A stretch of 36,455 nt of DNA from positions 1 through 36,455 of the IMG/VR virus record IMGVR_UViG_3300042691_023891; one strand, 5' to 3'. Origin of the DNA: a virus. Every line of letters begins with the position of its first letter. Positions within the stretch are counted from its first letter, which is position 1. A program made the translations under genes and the position numbers. This document shows positions 5,942 through 12,652 of the stretch, piece by piece. The notes under the pieces were generated by a model that did no database searches, was not told the DNA's origin, and saw only the letters and a program-made list of their open reading frames with translations.

Positions 5942-6153
5942 CGCAACGCGCCCTAAGCGAATGGGAACTCGTCAACAACGTCCTGGCCGATGCGTGCGTG
6001 GTCGCCGGGTCGCAACAGGCATGGGCGCGCGAGAACGGGATCAGCCCGCAATTCGTCTGCGACGTGCTGCAAGGCCGGCGCGCGCCGAGCGACCGCCTGG
6101 CCCGCGCGCTCGGCTATCGGCGTGTTGTGTCGTTCGAAAGGATCAAGCGATGA
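5938..6153 (+). CDS. Small XRE/Cro-type HTH protein, 71 aa
   Basis: The whole product is one helix-turn-helix: residues 20-50 read CVVAGSQQAWARENGISPQF, continuing VCDVLQGRRAPSDRLARALGY. The VLQGRRAPS turn followed by RLARALGYRRV is characteristic of small phage regulators related to Nil2/Cro. It ends in a basic tail. ATGA-coupled upstream. It could regulate the integrase region or late switching, but no operator resembling its target can be named from the sequence. Confidence 0.75.
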   Translation: MTQRALSEWELVNNVLADACVVAGSQQAWARENGISPQFVCDVLQGRRAPSDRLARALGYRRVVSFERIKR

Positions 6154-6174
6154 CGGCGCAGGAAGGCGCGCGGG

Positions 6175-6315
6175 ATGAGTGAGGCGATGCTCTGGCCGTG
6201 GATCGCGCTCGGCGCATGGTGCTTCGGCTTCTGCGCCGGAATCGCGTGGTGTGCGCAATGGCGCCCGACGCGCATCGAGATCAACATGAAGCAGGAGCCG
6301 CCGCGCGATGCCTGA
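6175..6315 (+). CDS. Single-pass membrane peptide, 46 aa
   Basis: AGGAAGG sits ten bases before the ATG at 6175. A hydrophobic helix spans residues 5-27 (MLWPWIALGAWCFGFCAGIA), unusually rich in Trp and Cys, followed by a polar tail RPTRIEINMKQEPPRDA. The gene overlaps the next by eight bases. A 10-codon ORF (6150-6182) links it by ATGA overlaps to the HTH gene upstream and may serve only to carry ribosomes across. Function unknown. Confidence 0.55.
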   Translation: MSEAMLWPWIALGAWCFGFCAGIAWCAQWRPTRIEINMKQEPPRDA

Positions 6316-6562
6316 CGCGCCGGGCCGTTGGATAACGCGCGCCGAAGCCGCAAAGTATGTCGGGCTGTCCGTGGTGGCGTTCTCCCGCCGCGTGGCAGCC
6401 GGCGACCTGCCCGCCCCCTCCGACGCACTCGGGCCGCGCTGCCTGCGCTGGGATCGCCTCGCGCTAGACAGCGCCATGGGCGGCGGCATAGCCTCGCCGG
6501 TCGGAGCATCAACCCTTGCCGCAGCCATCATCGAAGAAGCGCGCCGGCCGAACCGTCCGTAA
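6308..6562 (+). CDS. AlpA/excisionase-like HTH protein, 84 aa
   Basis: Residues 7-50 read RWITRAEAAKYVGLSVVAFS, then RRVAAGDLPAPS and an LRWDRLALD end. This is the compact winged HTH seen in AlpA-type regulators and excisionases (helix EAAKYVGLS, recognition VVAFSRRV). It overlaps the integrase gene by 47 bases, and this direct coupling makes it the best excisionase or directionality candidate in the window. The basis for that role is position plus fold. No binding site is identified. Confidence 0.75.
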   Translation: MPDAPGRWITRAEAAKYVGLSVVAFSRRVAAGDLPAPSDALGPRCLRWDRLALDSAMGGGIASPVGASTLAAAIIEEARRPNRP

Positions 6563-7472
6563 GACGCTCGCGGATGGTTCGGTCAAGGTCTACCGCTACC
6601 CCGTGCACAAGCCGCGCGCCGTCCCGGCCGCCGACACGATGCGGGCGCTACTCCGCGCTTACGAAGCCAGCCCGGACTTTGCCGCGCTCGCCAAGGCCAC
6701 GCGGGCGCAATACCTGATTTACCTGCGCCCGTGGTTGAAGGTGGCCGAGGCCCGACCGCGCGACGTAACCCGCCGCGATATCCTTGCCGCCCGCGACGCC
6801 ATCGCCACCACGCGCGGGCTTGGCGCGGCAACGGCTTTCGGGCGCGTCACGGGCGCACTGTTCGCTTGGGCGCTGGATCGGGAATGGGTGGACCACAACC
6901 CGGCCGCGCGACTGCGGGCGCTGCCAAACGGGGAGCTGCCTGCGTGGTCCGAGGCGCAGATATCAACGGCGCTGGATAGGTTGCCCGAGCCGTTGCGGCG
7001 CGTGGTGGTGCTGGCGCTGCACACTGGCCAGCGGCGCGGGGATCTCTGCGCTATGGCGTGGTCGCAATACGACGGGCGGGCCATCCGGCTACGGCAAGCC
7101 AAGACAGGCGCGGCGCTGGTCATCCCGTGCCACCCGGCGCTGCGCGATGAACTGGACGCATGGGCGCAGGCCAAGGCGGGGCCGTTGATCCTCGCCAGCC
7201 CGCGCACCGGGGCATGGCAGCCGGCGCACCTGTCGCGGGAGATGAAGCGGGCGCTAGCCGAGATCGGGTTGCCCGCGCGCCTGAACGTTCACGGCCTACG
7301 CAAGGCAGCAGCGCGCCGGCTGGCCGAGGCAGGATGCAGCGCGTTGGAGATCGCCGCCATTACTGGCCACCGGACGCTAGGCATGGTTGCGCACTACACG
7401 CGTAGCGCGGATCAGGAGCGAATGGCGGGCGCGGCGGTGTCGCGGCTAATCTTCAAGAAAGACAGTGCCTAG
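6516..7472 (+). CDS. int: Tyrosine integrase, 318 aa
   Basis: Site-specific recombinase that would insert the phage into the host chromosome. The catalytic set is complete: Arg173 (HTGQRRGD), Lys196 (RQAKTG), His259 and Arg262 (HGLR), His285 (TGHRTLG) and the nucleophile Tyr294 (VAHYTRS). Residues 44-130 are the SAM-like core-binding domain. The start is a TTG behind a GGAG. It is needed to include residues 12-28 (RTVRKTLADGSVKVYRY), which recur in the next protein. The following gene starts 38 bases on. No attachment core can be identified from this sequence alone. Confidence 0.95.
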   Translation: MPQPSSKKRAGRTVRKTLADGSVKVYRYPVHKPRAVPAADTMRALLRAYEASPDFAALAKATRAQYLIYLRPWLKVAEARPRDVTRRDILAARDAIATTRGLGAATAFGRVTGALFAWALDREWVDHNPAARLRALPNGELPAWSEAQISTALDRLPEPLRRVVVLALHTGQRRGDLCAMAWSQYDGRAIRLRQAKTGAALVIPCHPALRDELDAWAQAKAGPLILASPRTGAWQPAHLSREMKRALAEIGLPARLNVHGLRKAAARRLAEAGCSALEIAAITGHRTLGMVAHYTRSADQERMAGAAVSRLIFKKDSA

Positions 7473-7510
7473 CGGTTGTTTTTGTCGGCAGTTGTAACCA
7501 CATATCGGGC

Positions 7511-8047
7511 ATGGAAAACCGCACAAGCGCCCTAGTCGGAAAGGCCGCCCTTCATCTGGCGTGCTTCCATCTTGCTCGGCTCGGCTACGATTTCACCATC
7601 ACCCGCGAGAACAGCAAGACTGGCGATCTGTGGGTTGATTTTGGTGAGCGCCTAGAGGTCGTTGAAGTGAAAGGCATGACTGCTGGCGCTTGGCAGTTGA
7701 AGGCAGATCAACTCGCGCGGACAGATCGCTTCGTTTTTGTGGATGTTGACGATGGGGCTAGTTGGCTGGTGGCTTGCGCCGACATAGCCGCACATATGGG
7801 CGGGAAAATCCGGTCCTCCCTCACCGTGCGACAGATCAGCAAGATGCCGTCCGTCGCACTGCACACGCGCTTGGGGCGCGTTGTTCCTCGCCCCGTTGTG
7901 AGCAAAAGTGAGCCATACGACCCCGCCAAGAAGGGGAGCAGGACCGTAACCAAACGCCTCGCTGATGGGACTGTGAAAGTCTACAAATATGGTCCCTACA
8001 GGAGCCGTCGCGACAACCAATCGACAACCGCAACCGGCGCCTTTTAA
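7511..8047 (+). CDS. PD-(D/E)XK nuclease-like accessory protein with integrase-type peptide tail, 178 aa
   Basis: Residues 9-30 give a helix and strand (GKAALHLACFHLARLGYDF). Asp39 (TGDLWVDF) and Glu52-x-Lys54 (EVVEVKG) follow on adjacent strands, with a helix containing WQLKADQ afterwards. This is the D...E-x-K layout of PD-(D/E)XK nucleases or of their non-catalytic relatives. A linker then leads to residues 144-160, which match the integrase N-terminus at 13 of 17 positions. No good ribosome site precedes the ATG. The gene is visibly A/T-richer than its neighbours (for example 31 G/C in 60 bases at 7621-7680, against 46 of 60 at 7201-7260), suggesting later acquisition. A role in recombination or defence is possible but unproven. 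Confidence 0.7.
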   Translation: MENRTSALVGKAALHLACFHLARLGYDFTITRENSKTGDLWVDFGERLEVVEVKGMTAGAWQLKADQLARTDRFVFVDVDDGASWLVACADIAAHMGGKIRSSLTVRQISKMPSVALHTRLGRVVPRPVVSKSEPYDPAKKGSRTVTKRLADGTVKVYKYGPYRSRRDNQSTTATGAF

Positions 8048-8138
8048 CCCATTGAATGGATTAGCAAAAAATGCGTGCAATCTTCGTCATGAGGATATGC
8101 GCGCGTTGATTTTGTTAGCGAATTCCGGCGCCGGTTGC
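8030..8138. repeat. Perfect 12-bp inverted repeat flanking the convergent gap
   Basis: GCAACCGGCGCC at 8030-8041 and its complement GGCGCCGGTTGC at 8127-8138. The pairing continues outward for about eight more bases (CGACAACC against TGTTGTCG) if one base is looped. The 85 bases between are A/T-rich and lie between the plus-strand integrase block and the minus-strand late block. The arms are too far apart for a normal terminator. Candidates are integration-site architecture, the edge of an inserted segment, or a long-range RNA stem. Confidence 0.6.
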
Positions 8139-8167
8139 CTGTTGTCGTGCTGGCGTTCGGTTGGCGT

Positions 8168-8350
8168 TCACCCCGGCGGCACCGTCGCTAGCGCCTTCTG
8201 CCGCGCGACGTAGCTCCACACTGCGCCGGCCACGGCCAGCACGGCGCCGGTTACGGCTTCCCACAGCGCGGCATCGCCAATGCCGGCCTTCGCCATCACG
8301 GCGCCGAGCGCGACAAGCGCCATCCGCAGCGCCCATAGGGCGGTGTCCAT
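8168..8350 (-). CDS. Holin-like small membrane protein, 60 aa
   Basis: Two hydrophobic segments, residues 3-22 (TALWALRMALVALGAVMAKA) and 29-49 (LWEAVTGAVLAVAGAVWSYV), are joined by a short loop and followed by a short basic tail (ARQKALATVPPG). Size, two-pass layout and position at the end of the late operon fit a class II holin; I recall the Pam3 gp28 type as similar. Holins form the membrane lesions that time lysis. No endolysin gene is next to it, which weakens the call slightly. Confidence 0.65.
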   Translation of the reverse strand: MDTALWALRMALVALGAVMAKAGIGDAALWEAVTGAVLAVAGAVWSYVARQKALATVPPG

Positions 8351-8377
8351 GCTCTTTGTCCTATGTCCAGATCTGTA

Positions 8378-8611
8378 CTACATCTCCATCGGCTCTGTCG
8401 GCAGCGGATACGGCCCATCCTCGCCGCATCGGATAGCCGAGCGCCTGCCGCACTTGGGGCAAGGAAACCGCTCGCGCGGGACGGTGTATGTCGCGTCGAG
8501 CAGCGCGCCGCAGTTCACGCATTCCAAATCGCTGCGGAACGTCGGGCCGATGTTCGCCGCGCCCGCGCGCGCTAACTCGCGCACGGCATGCGAAATGCGC
8601 TTTCGGGCCAT
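8378..8611 (-). CDS. Zinc-ribbon protein, 77 aa
   Basis: AGGAG eight bases upstream supports the ATG at 8611. A basic helical N-terminus (ARKRISHAVRELARAGAAN) is followed by two CxxC pairs, CVNC (31-34) and CPKC (51-54), the pattern of a four-Cys zinc ribbon. A further Cys lies at residue 62. It is likely a small nucleic-acid- or protein-binding protein. It sits between a structured RNA candidate and the holin gene. No family named. Confidence 0.65.
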   Translation of the reverse strand: MARKRISHAVRELARAGAANIGPTFRSDLECVNCGALLDATYTVPRERFPCPKCGRRSAIRCGEDGPYPLPTEPMEM

Positions 8612-8635
8612 GCGGCGGGCTCCTATATTGTGCGG

Positions 8636-8724
8636 GCTGCGGAACCGTGTGAGACACGAACCTGCCCCGAGTTCGCGCGACGGGGACACCAGGCTCAGTC
8701 GGGATTGTCGACCTGACCCGCAGC
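8636..8724 (-). ncRNA. Candidate structured RNA: three hairpins closed by a 7-bp stem
   Basis: On the minus strand GCTGCGG at the 5' end pairs perfectly with CCGCAGC at the 3' end, 89 bases overall. Inside are three hairpins. (A) TCAG-G-TCG pairs with CGACTGA around the 7-base loop ACAATCC. (B) CCTG..CCCCG pairs with CGGGGCAGG, with a 4-base bulge and an 11-base loop. (C) CGTGT pairs with ACACG around CTC. Almost every base is used. It fills the otherwise empty gap between two late genes in a genome where genes normally touch. The shape is cloverleaf-like, but it lacks a T-loop (TTCRANY) and a 7-base anticodon loop, so it is not a standard tRNA on either strand. Function unknown. It could be an sRNA, a processing site or a regulator of the zinc-ribbon gene. 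Confidence 0.4.
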
Positions 8725-8726
8725 AT

Positions 8727-9677
8727 CTACCCCGCCAACGCCTCGCCCCTAAACCACGCCTTGCCGTCCACAACTTCGCAAAGCTCCGGCTGCAACAGCT
8801 TACCGCCGCGCACGGTCAGCACCGCCCAGCCCGGCGTCCACTGCCTCGGCGCCGCCTTGCCATACGCGAAGATCGGCCAATTCGGATCGGCCAGCATGCC
8901 GAGCTGCACCCCGTAGCGGCGTTCGCGGAGATCCCGGAACGGCCTGCATTCCAGCGCGTGCGTATCGCCCGTGATGATCGAGACGCCGCCCTTGACCACA
9001 TTATTCCAGCTTGCGTGGATGCCCCCATGCCAGCGGTGCATGCACTGGAACGCCCCGAAATCCAGCCGCCACGCCTGCCGCCAGTCCGGGAACGCCTCGG
9101 CCAGCGTGGTGCCCGGCATGCCCCGCATCGGGTCGGCATGGCGGGCCAGGAACGCTTCTAATCTGTCGTCATGGTTGCCGCGCGCCCAGAAGCACTTGGC
9201 GCCGGGTGCCAGGTCGCGCAGGTCGGAAAGATGCCGCTGCGCCGCCTCCACCTCTTGCCGGACTTTCGGCCGGTCTTCCCACATCACCGGGTCGTGCCGG
9301 CCGATGCCGGCAAAGTCCATCAAGTCTCCGGCGCTCAACAGGTAATCCGGCTTGATGTCCGGCACCGCCCGGAGCATCGCCTCATGCGCCACGCTGCGGG
9401 GCTGTTCGATCCGCGTCCAGTGCGCATCAGAGAACGCCAAGAACACGCCGCCCAGGACCGGGAATTCGATCGTCATGGGGCACAGCTCAGGCCCCTTGGA
9501 CGGCACGGCTAACGGCGTGTCTGGATTGATGCCGCGCCGCTCGGCTACGTCGAGCCGGTTCTTGAACGTCATGTAGGGCAGGCCCAGCGCCTTAGCGGCC
9601 TGACGGACGTTGCCATGCTGCGCCAGCGCGGCGGATGCCTGCCGCGCGAGCGCGTCGGGGAGCGGCGGGGCTGCCAT
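8727..9677 (-). CDS. Calcineurin-like metallophosphoesterase with N-terminal HTH, 316 aa
   Basis: Metal-binding motifs appear in the standard order: D84-x-H86 (SDAHW), GD (GDLMDF, 117-122), GNHD (167-170, RGNHDD), and GDTH (237-240). His214 and His217 in MHRWHGG are further candidates. The first 45 residues are a separate helical domain (ALAQHGNVRQAAKALGLPYM) resembling an HTH, which phage phosphoesterases of this type often carry. The enzyme should hydrolyse a phosphoester, perhaps in nucleic acid or nucleotides; the substrate is not evident. It lies in the lysis end of the late operon. Its start overlaps the stop of the membrane protein before it. Confidence 0.85.
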   Translation of the reverse strand: MAAPPLPDALARQASAALAQHGNVRQAAKALGLPYMTFKNRLDVAERRGINPDTPLAVPSKGPELCPMTIEFPVLGGVFLAFSDAHWTRIEQPRSVAHEAMLRAVPDIKPDYLLSAGDLMDFAGIGRHDPVMWEDRPKVRQEVEAAQRHLSDLRDLAPGAKCFWARGNHDDRLEAFLARHADPMRGMPGTTLAEAFPDWRQAWRLDFGAFQCMHRWHGGIHASWNNVVKGGVSIITGDTHALECRPFRDLRERRYGVQLGMLADPNWPIFAYGKAAPRQWTPGWAVLTVRGGKLLQPELCEVVDGKAWFRGEALAG

Positions 9678-9967
9678 CAGTTCCCCCGCGAGGGCTGAAT
9701 ACCACGCAGCAGGATGTCCTCAATCCGCCGCAGCCCCGCCCGCACTTCCGCGAACGCCTCCCGCTCGCGGATATCGTCGGCGGCACGCGCGCGCGTTATC
9801 TCAAGCTCAAACCGTTCACGCGCATGCACTTCGAGCGCGATGGACTGCTTGAGGTCGTAGTAAGCCGCCGCCAATGCCGAAAACATGGCAAGCGCGGTCA
9901 GCAGGTTGCCGGCCGTTATGGTCCCGTCCCACTTGAGACGGGCTCTCTGCATGTTTTCGTCGGTCAT
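9677..9967 (-). CDS. Single-pass membrane protein with coiled-coil tail, 96 aa
   Basis: A hydrophobic helix at residues 19-40 (GNLLTALAMFSALAAAYYDL) is followed by a long charged helix (ALEVHARERFELEITRARAA, then DDIREREAFAEVRAGLRRIED). The layout suits a pinholin/holin partner or a spanin-like membrane protein. No cleavable signal is seen. It follows the fibre-like gene by two bases and overlaps the phosphoesterase start by one, so all are in one late transcript. Confidence 0.62.
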   Translation of the reverse strand: MTDENMQRARLKWDGTITAGNLLTALAMFSALAAAYYDLKQSIALEVHARERFELEITRARAADDIREREAFAEVRAGLRRIEDILLRGIQPSRGN

Positions 9968-9969
9968 GG

Positions 9970-10416
9970 CTAAGCGACCCGCCAGCAGAACCCGAAGTTT
10001 TGCCAGCCGGCAACGCCGAGAAGGATGGTCGTCCCGCCGGGGTCAACGCCGGCCGTGACGCTGGTCGTCAGAGCGCCCGTCGCATCGATCTTCGCGAGCG
10101 CGAAATACGCCCATGTGCCGCCCGCCGGCAGCGCCAATGCGCCGCCGACAGTTGACGCGATAGCTTTCCATTCCCCCACAATCGCACCATCCACCGGCAC
10201 CGCCGGCACGCTAAGCGTTGTGCGCGCCGCCGATGCGCTGGCGTCGTCAAGCAACGTGCGCGTGTAGGCCGTCGTCTCGGTGGACCTGCAAATGCTGTCC
10301 GACATCTCGGTCGCGAGGTCGTTAAAATTGCCGTTCCACTTGCTGGCGGTTATGGTTTCGTTGCCGGCGGCGGGGGATTCCGGCAGGGTGTAGTTATTTG
10401 ATCCGTCGCGCGGCAC
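9970..10416 (-). CDS. Short tail-fibre-like virion protein, 148 aa
   Basis: I place the start at a GTG (10416) preceded by GGAG, giving MPRDGSNNYTLPESPAAGNE. This opening is typical of podovirus fibre or tail-appendage proteins (MPRDGS-x-YTLP). A TTG six codons upstream is less likely. Residues 20-45 (ETITASKWNGNFNDLATEM) form the usual short helix. The rest is Gly/Thr/Ala-rich beta structure with a repetitive feel, such as TGALTTSVTAGVDPGG. Too short for a complete receptor-binding fibre, it may be an adaptor or knob. Confidence 0.7.
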   Translation of the reverse strand: MPRDGSNNYTLPESPAAGNETITASKWNGNFNDLATEMSDSICRSTETTAYTRTLLDDASASAARTTLSVPAVPVDGAIVGEWKAIASTVGGALALPAGGTWAYFALAKIDATGALTTSVTAGVDPGGTTILLGVAGWQNFGFCWRVA

Positions 10417-10432
10417 AGTCTTTCTCCATGGC

Positions 10433-10465
10433 AAAAAGCCCGCGCATCCGGTAGGATGGCGGGCT
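10433..10465 (-). terminator. Rho-independent terminator after the large ejection gene
   Basis: On the minus strand AGCCCGCCATCC pairs with GGATGCGCGGGCT across the loop TACC, with one bulged base, and runs into TTTTT. It lies about 75 bases downstream of the 702-aa ejection gene and would separate that part of the late operon from the fibre/lysis genes. Confidence 0.82.
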
Positions 10466-10466
10466 C

Positions 10467-10544
10467 ATGTGGTCTGTGATCCTGTTGTTCGCCGCTGGGG
10501 CGTGCGCGGCCATTATCGCCGCGTGGCTAGACCAGCGTGGCTAG
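10467..10544 (+). CDS. Possible 25-aa membrane peptide on the opposite strand
   Basis: ATG to TAG encodes MWSVILLFAAGACAAIIAAW plus LDQRG, a single hydrophobic helix. It begins right after the terminator hairpin and its stop meets the stop of the late gene tail-to-tail by four bases. Only a weak AGGA lies 11 bases upstream, and no promoter is obvious. It could be chance. Confidence 0.25.
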   Translation: MWSVILLFAAGACAAIIAAWLDQRG

Positions 10545-12649
10545 TCCACGGTCGCGAGCGATGCCCCCGCGCCCAAGCCGCGCATAAGCTGCTGCGCCAA
10601 TCCAGAACGCGCCAAGGCGGTAAGGCGGTCCTGCTCACGCTGCGCAAGCAGGCGCTGCACCGTCGCTTGCTGCGCCTGCGGGTTGGGGTCCATCAAGCGC
10701 GACGCCAAGGCATCGGCGGTGCTGCTGTTGATGCCCTGCGTGGCGCGGTAAATGTTCCCAGCCATCATGCGGCCCGCCTCCATCGGGCGGCTCATCAGAA
10801 GCGCCGCCAGCGCCCCGCCCGGCGGGTCGCGCCCCATGTCTTCGCCGCTGGCCTGTAGTCGGCGAGTCTGCGCCCCCGCGCGCGGCGAAATGGCGCGTTC
10901 GACGGCCGCCATCTCCACTTCGCGCTGCATCGCAGACATGAACTGCGCCCGCTGCGCCGGGTCCGGGATGGCGGCACTCAACCGCGCCTGCATCTGCCGG
11001 CCCTCAAGCAAGCGCCGCGCGGCCGTCGCGGCCCGCGCCGGGTCGCTGGCGCTGTCCGTGATGGCGCGACCGACGCCGAGGCGGAAGAATTCAAGGTCGG
11101 AAGGCGAAAGCCGCTGCACGATCCCCCGAACGATGTCGGGGTCCGTGGTAAGCGCCTGCCGACCGCGCGCGACGGCATCAAGGGACTGAGACGGTCCAGC
11201 CCATGCGTCCAAAGCGCCGCCATAGCGAGGATACATCTCGCGCATGTTGCCCGTGTAGCCGGCGCGCACGTCATTCACCGCCTGGCCATACTGATCAAGG
11301 TTTAGCCGCCCCGATGTCGGGTCGCGAAAACCCTCAACAATTTCGTCATAGCCGCGCTTGATGGCATCCAGAAGGCGCAGGTTCCGATATCCGTTCTGCA
11401 CCACAAATTCGCCATTGTCGCCGCGCGTCACGCCGTATTCGGCGGGATTGAAAGGCGCGATGGATGGATCGCGCTGTCGGGCTGCGACGTTTTCCAGTTC
11501 CATCACTCGCAAGCCGCGCTGCAACGCCTGCTGCCCTATCGGGTCTTCGATGGCGGACAGAAGGCGCGCGACCTCCTGCTCCTCCGGCACGATCCGACTA
11601 AACGCAGCTTGGTAGCGAGGGCCTGCATTGGCCCTGCGCGCTTCTTGCAGCGCGGCGACTTCATCCGCCACCCGCGTCCCGCCGCCGCCGCCAAGGCCGT
11701 CGTCAACCGCCGCCGCAATACGCTCAGGGCGCCCGGCGCGCCGCGTCTGTACCAGCCTATCCGCAGCCTCCATGGCCGCGCCCGGCGTGTTGGCGGCGGT
11801 GCCGGCGAGCTGCACCACGTTGCGCCCGCCGAGCGCGTCCACAAGCGCCTGCCCTTCGGCCGGCGGCGCCATGCCGGGGCCGGGCGCGGGGCGCGACGCG
11901 CGCGCCAGCGCATCGGGCGCGCCGCCCGTCATGTCACGATTTACAGCGCGCAGGATCTGCCGGTCGGCTGCCAGGTTCGCGTTGCGAAGGCCGAGGTAGT
12001 CCATGACCCGCCCCGCGACTGGCGCAGCCGCAGAACCACCCGCGCCCAAGGCGCCGCCGAACGCGCCGCCGAGAAGCGCCCCCTGCGCCGCCCCCTCGGC
12101 GCGGCCTGCAACGCCCTCCCCTTCCCCGGCCCCGGCCAGCGCGCCGCCGGATGCGCCAGCCACAGACCCGCGCGTCAGACCGGAACGCAGGACACGTTGC
12201 GCTATCCCCGCCCCAACGGCGGCCGGCGCCATGGCGCCGACGCGCGCAAGCGGGCTCGCCACGGCGCCGACAACGTTGGCGACGCCGGACGCAATTGGGT
12301 TGTCCTGCCTAAACGCATCGTCGCGGGCGCGCTCCTGCGCCAGCGCCTCGCCGTAGTTGCCCCAAAGGCCGCCGCCCGTTCGGATGCCTGCCGCCGCTTC
12401 GTCCATCGTGCCGAAGGTGGCGCCCTGCGCAGCCTGCCGCGCAAGGCTGTCCACGTAGCCAAGCGGGCCGCTGTTGGCGTGTCGGGCCGCCTCCATCTGC
12501 GGCCCGCGCGACAGATGCTCCACAATGGCAGCGTCGGTATAGCCGGCCTGACGGGCGGCAGGCGCATCAAACCCGCGCTCTTGCGCAAGGTGGTTGGCAA
12601 TCTCGGAGTCGCTGTATCCGGCGCGGCGTGCGCCCTGCACATCGAACAT
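10541..12649 (-). CDS. Large ejection (internal virion) protein, 702 aa
   Basis: The N-terminus contains two copies of an AR(R/Q)AGY(S/T)D-x-x-I-x-x-HL motif (residues 6-21 and 31-46), seen in podovirus ejection proteins. Residues 120-220 are very rich in Gly and Ala with hydrophobic runs (GVANVVGAVASPLARVGAMA, LLGGAFGGALGAGG), compatible with insertion into the membrane during DNA entry. The C-terminal 450 residues are helical and charged. No enzyme motif stands out. It follows the transglycosylase ejection gene by three bases. Function by analogy: it forms part of the trans-envelope channel with that protein and the 351-aa protein. Confidence 0.72.
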   Translation of the reverse strand: MFDVQGARRAGYSDSEIANHLAQERGFDAPAARQAGYTDAAIVEHLSRGPQMEAARHANSGPLGYVDSLARQAAQGATFGTMDEAAAGIRTGGGLWGNYGEALAQERARDDAFRQDNPIASGVANVVGAVASPLARVGAMAPAAVGAGIAQRVLRSGLTRGSVAGASGGALAGAGEGEGVAGRAEGAAQGALLGGAFGGALGAGGSAAAPVAGRVMDYLGLRNANLAADRQILRAVNRDMTGGAPDALARASRPAPGPGMAPPAEGQALVDALGGRNVVQLAGTAANTPGAAMEAADRLVQTRRAGRPERIAAAVDDGLGGGGGTRVADEVAALQEARRANAGPRYQAAFSRIVPEEQEVARLLSAIEDPIGQQALQRGLRVMELENVAARQRDPSIAPFNPAEYGVTRGDNGEFVVQNGYRNLRLLDAIKRGYDEIVEGFRDPTSGRLNLDQYGQAVNDVRAGYTGNMREMYPRYGGALDAWAGPSQSLDAVARGRQALTTDPDIVRGIVQRLSPSDLEFFRLGVGRAITDSASDPARAATAARRLLEGRQMQARLSAAIPDPAQRAQFMSAMQREVEMAAVERAISPRAGAQTRRLQASGEDMGRDPPGGALAALLMSRPMEAGRMMAGNIYRATQGINSSTADALASRLMDPNPQAQQATVQRLLAQREQDRLTALARSGLAQQLMRGLGAGASLATVD

Positions 12650-12652
12650 GCG

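Noticed and set aside
6150-6182. A 10-codon gene (MTAQEGARDE)
   Set aside because: It is coupled to both neighbours but is too short to support as a gene. It also contains the ribosome site of the next gene and probably only passes ribosomes on.
6549-7990. attL/attR pair from the similarity of the integrase start to the end of the next gene
   Set aside because: The similarity is at protein level. The DNA shares no long exact core, only about 61 percent over 51 bases, so it is not an attachment-site duplication.
8636-8724. A tRNA gene on either strand
   Set aside because: The outer 7-bp stem and three arms invite this, but neither strand gives a T-loop of the TTCRANY type, a 5-bp T-stem next to the acceptor stem or a 7-base anticodon loop.
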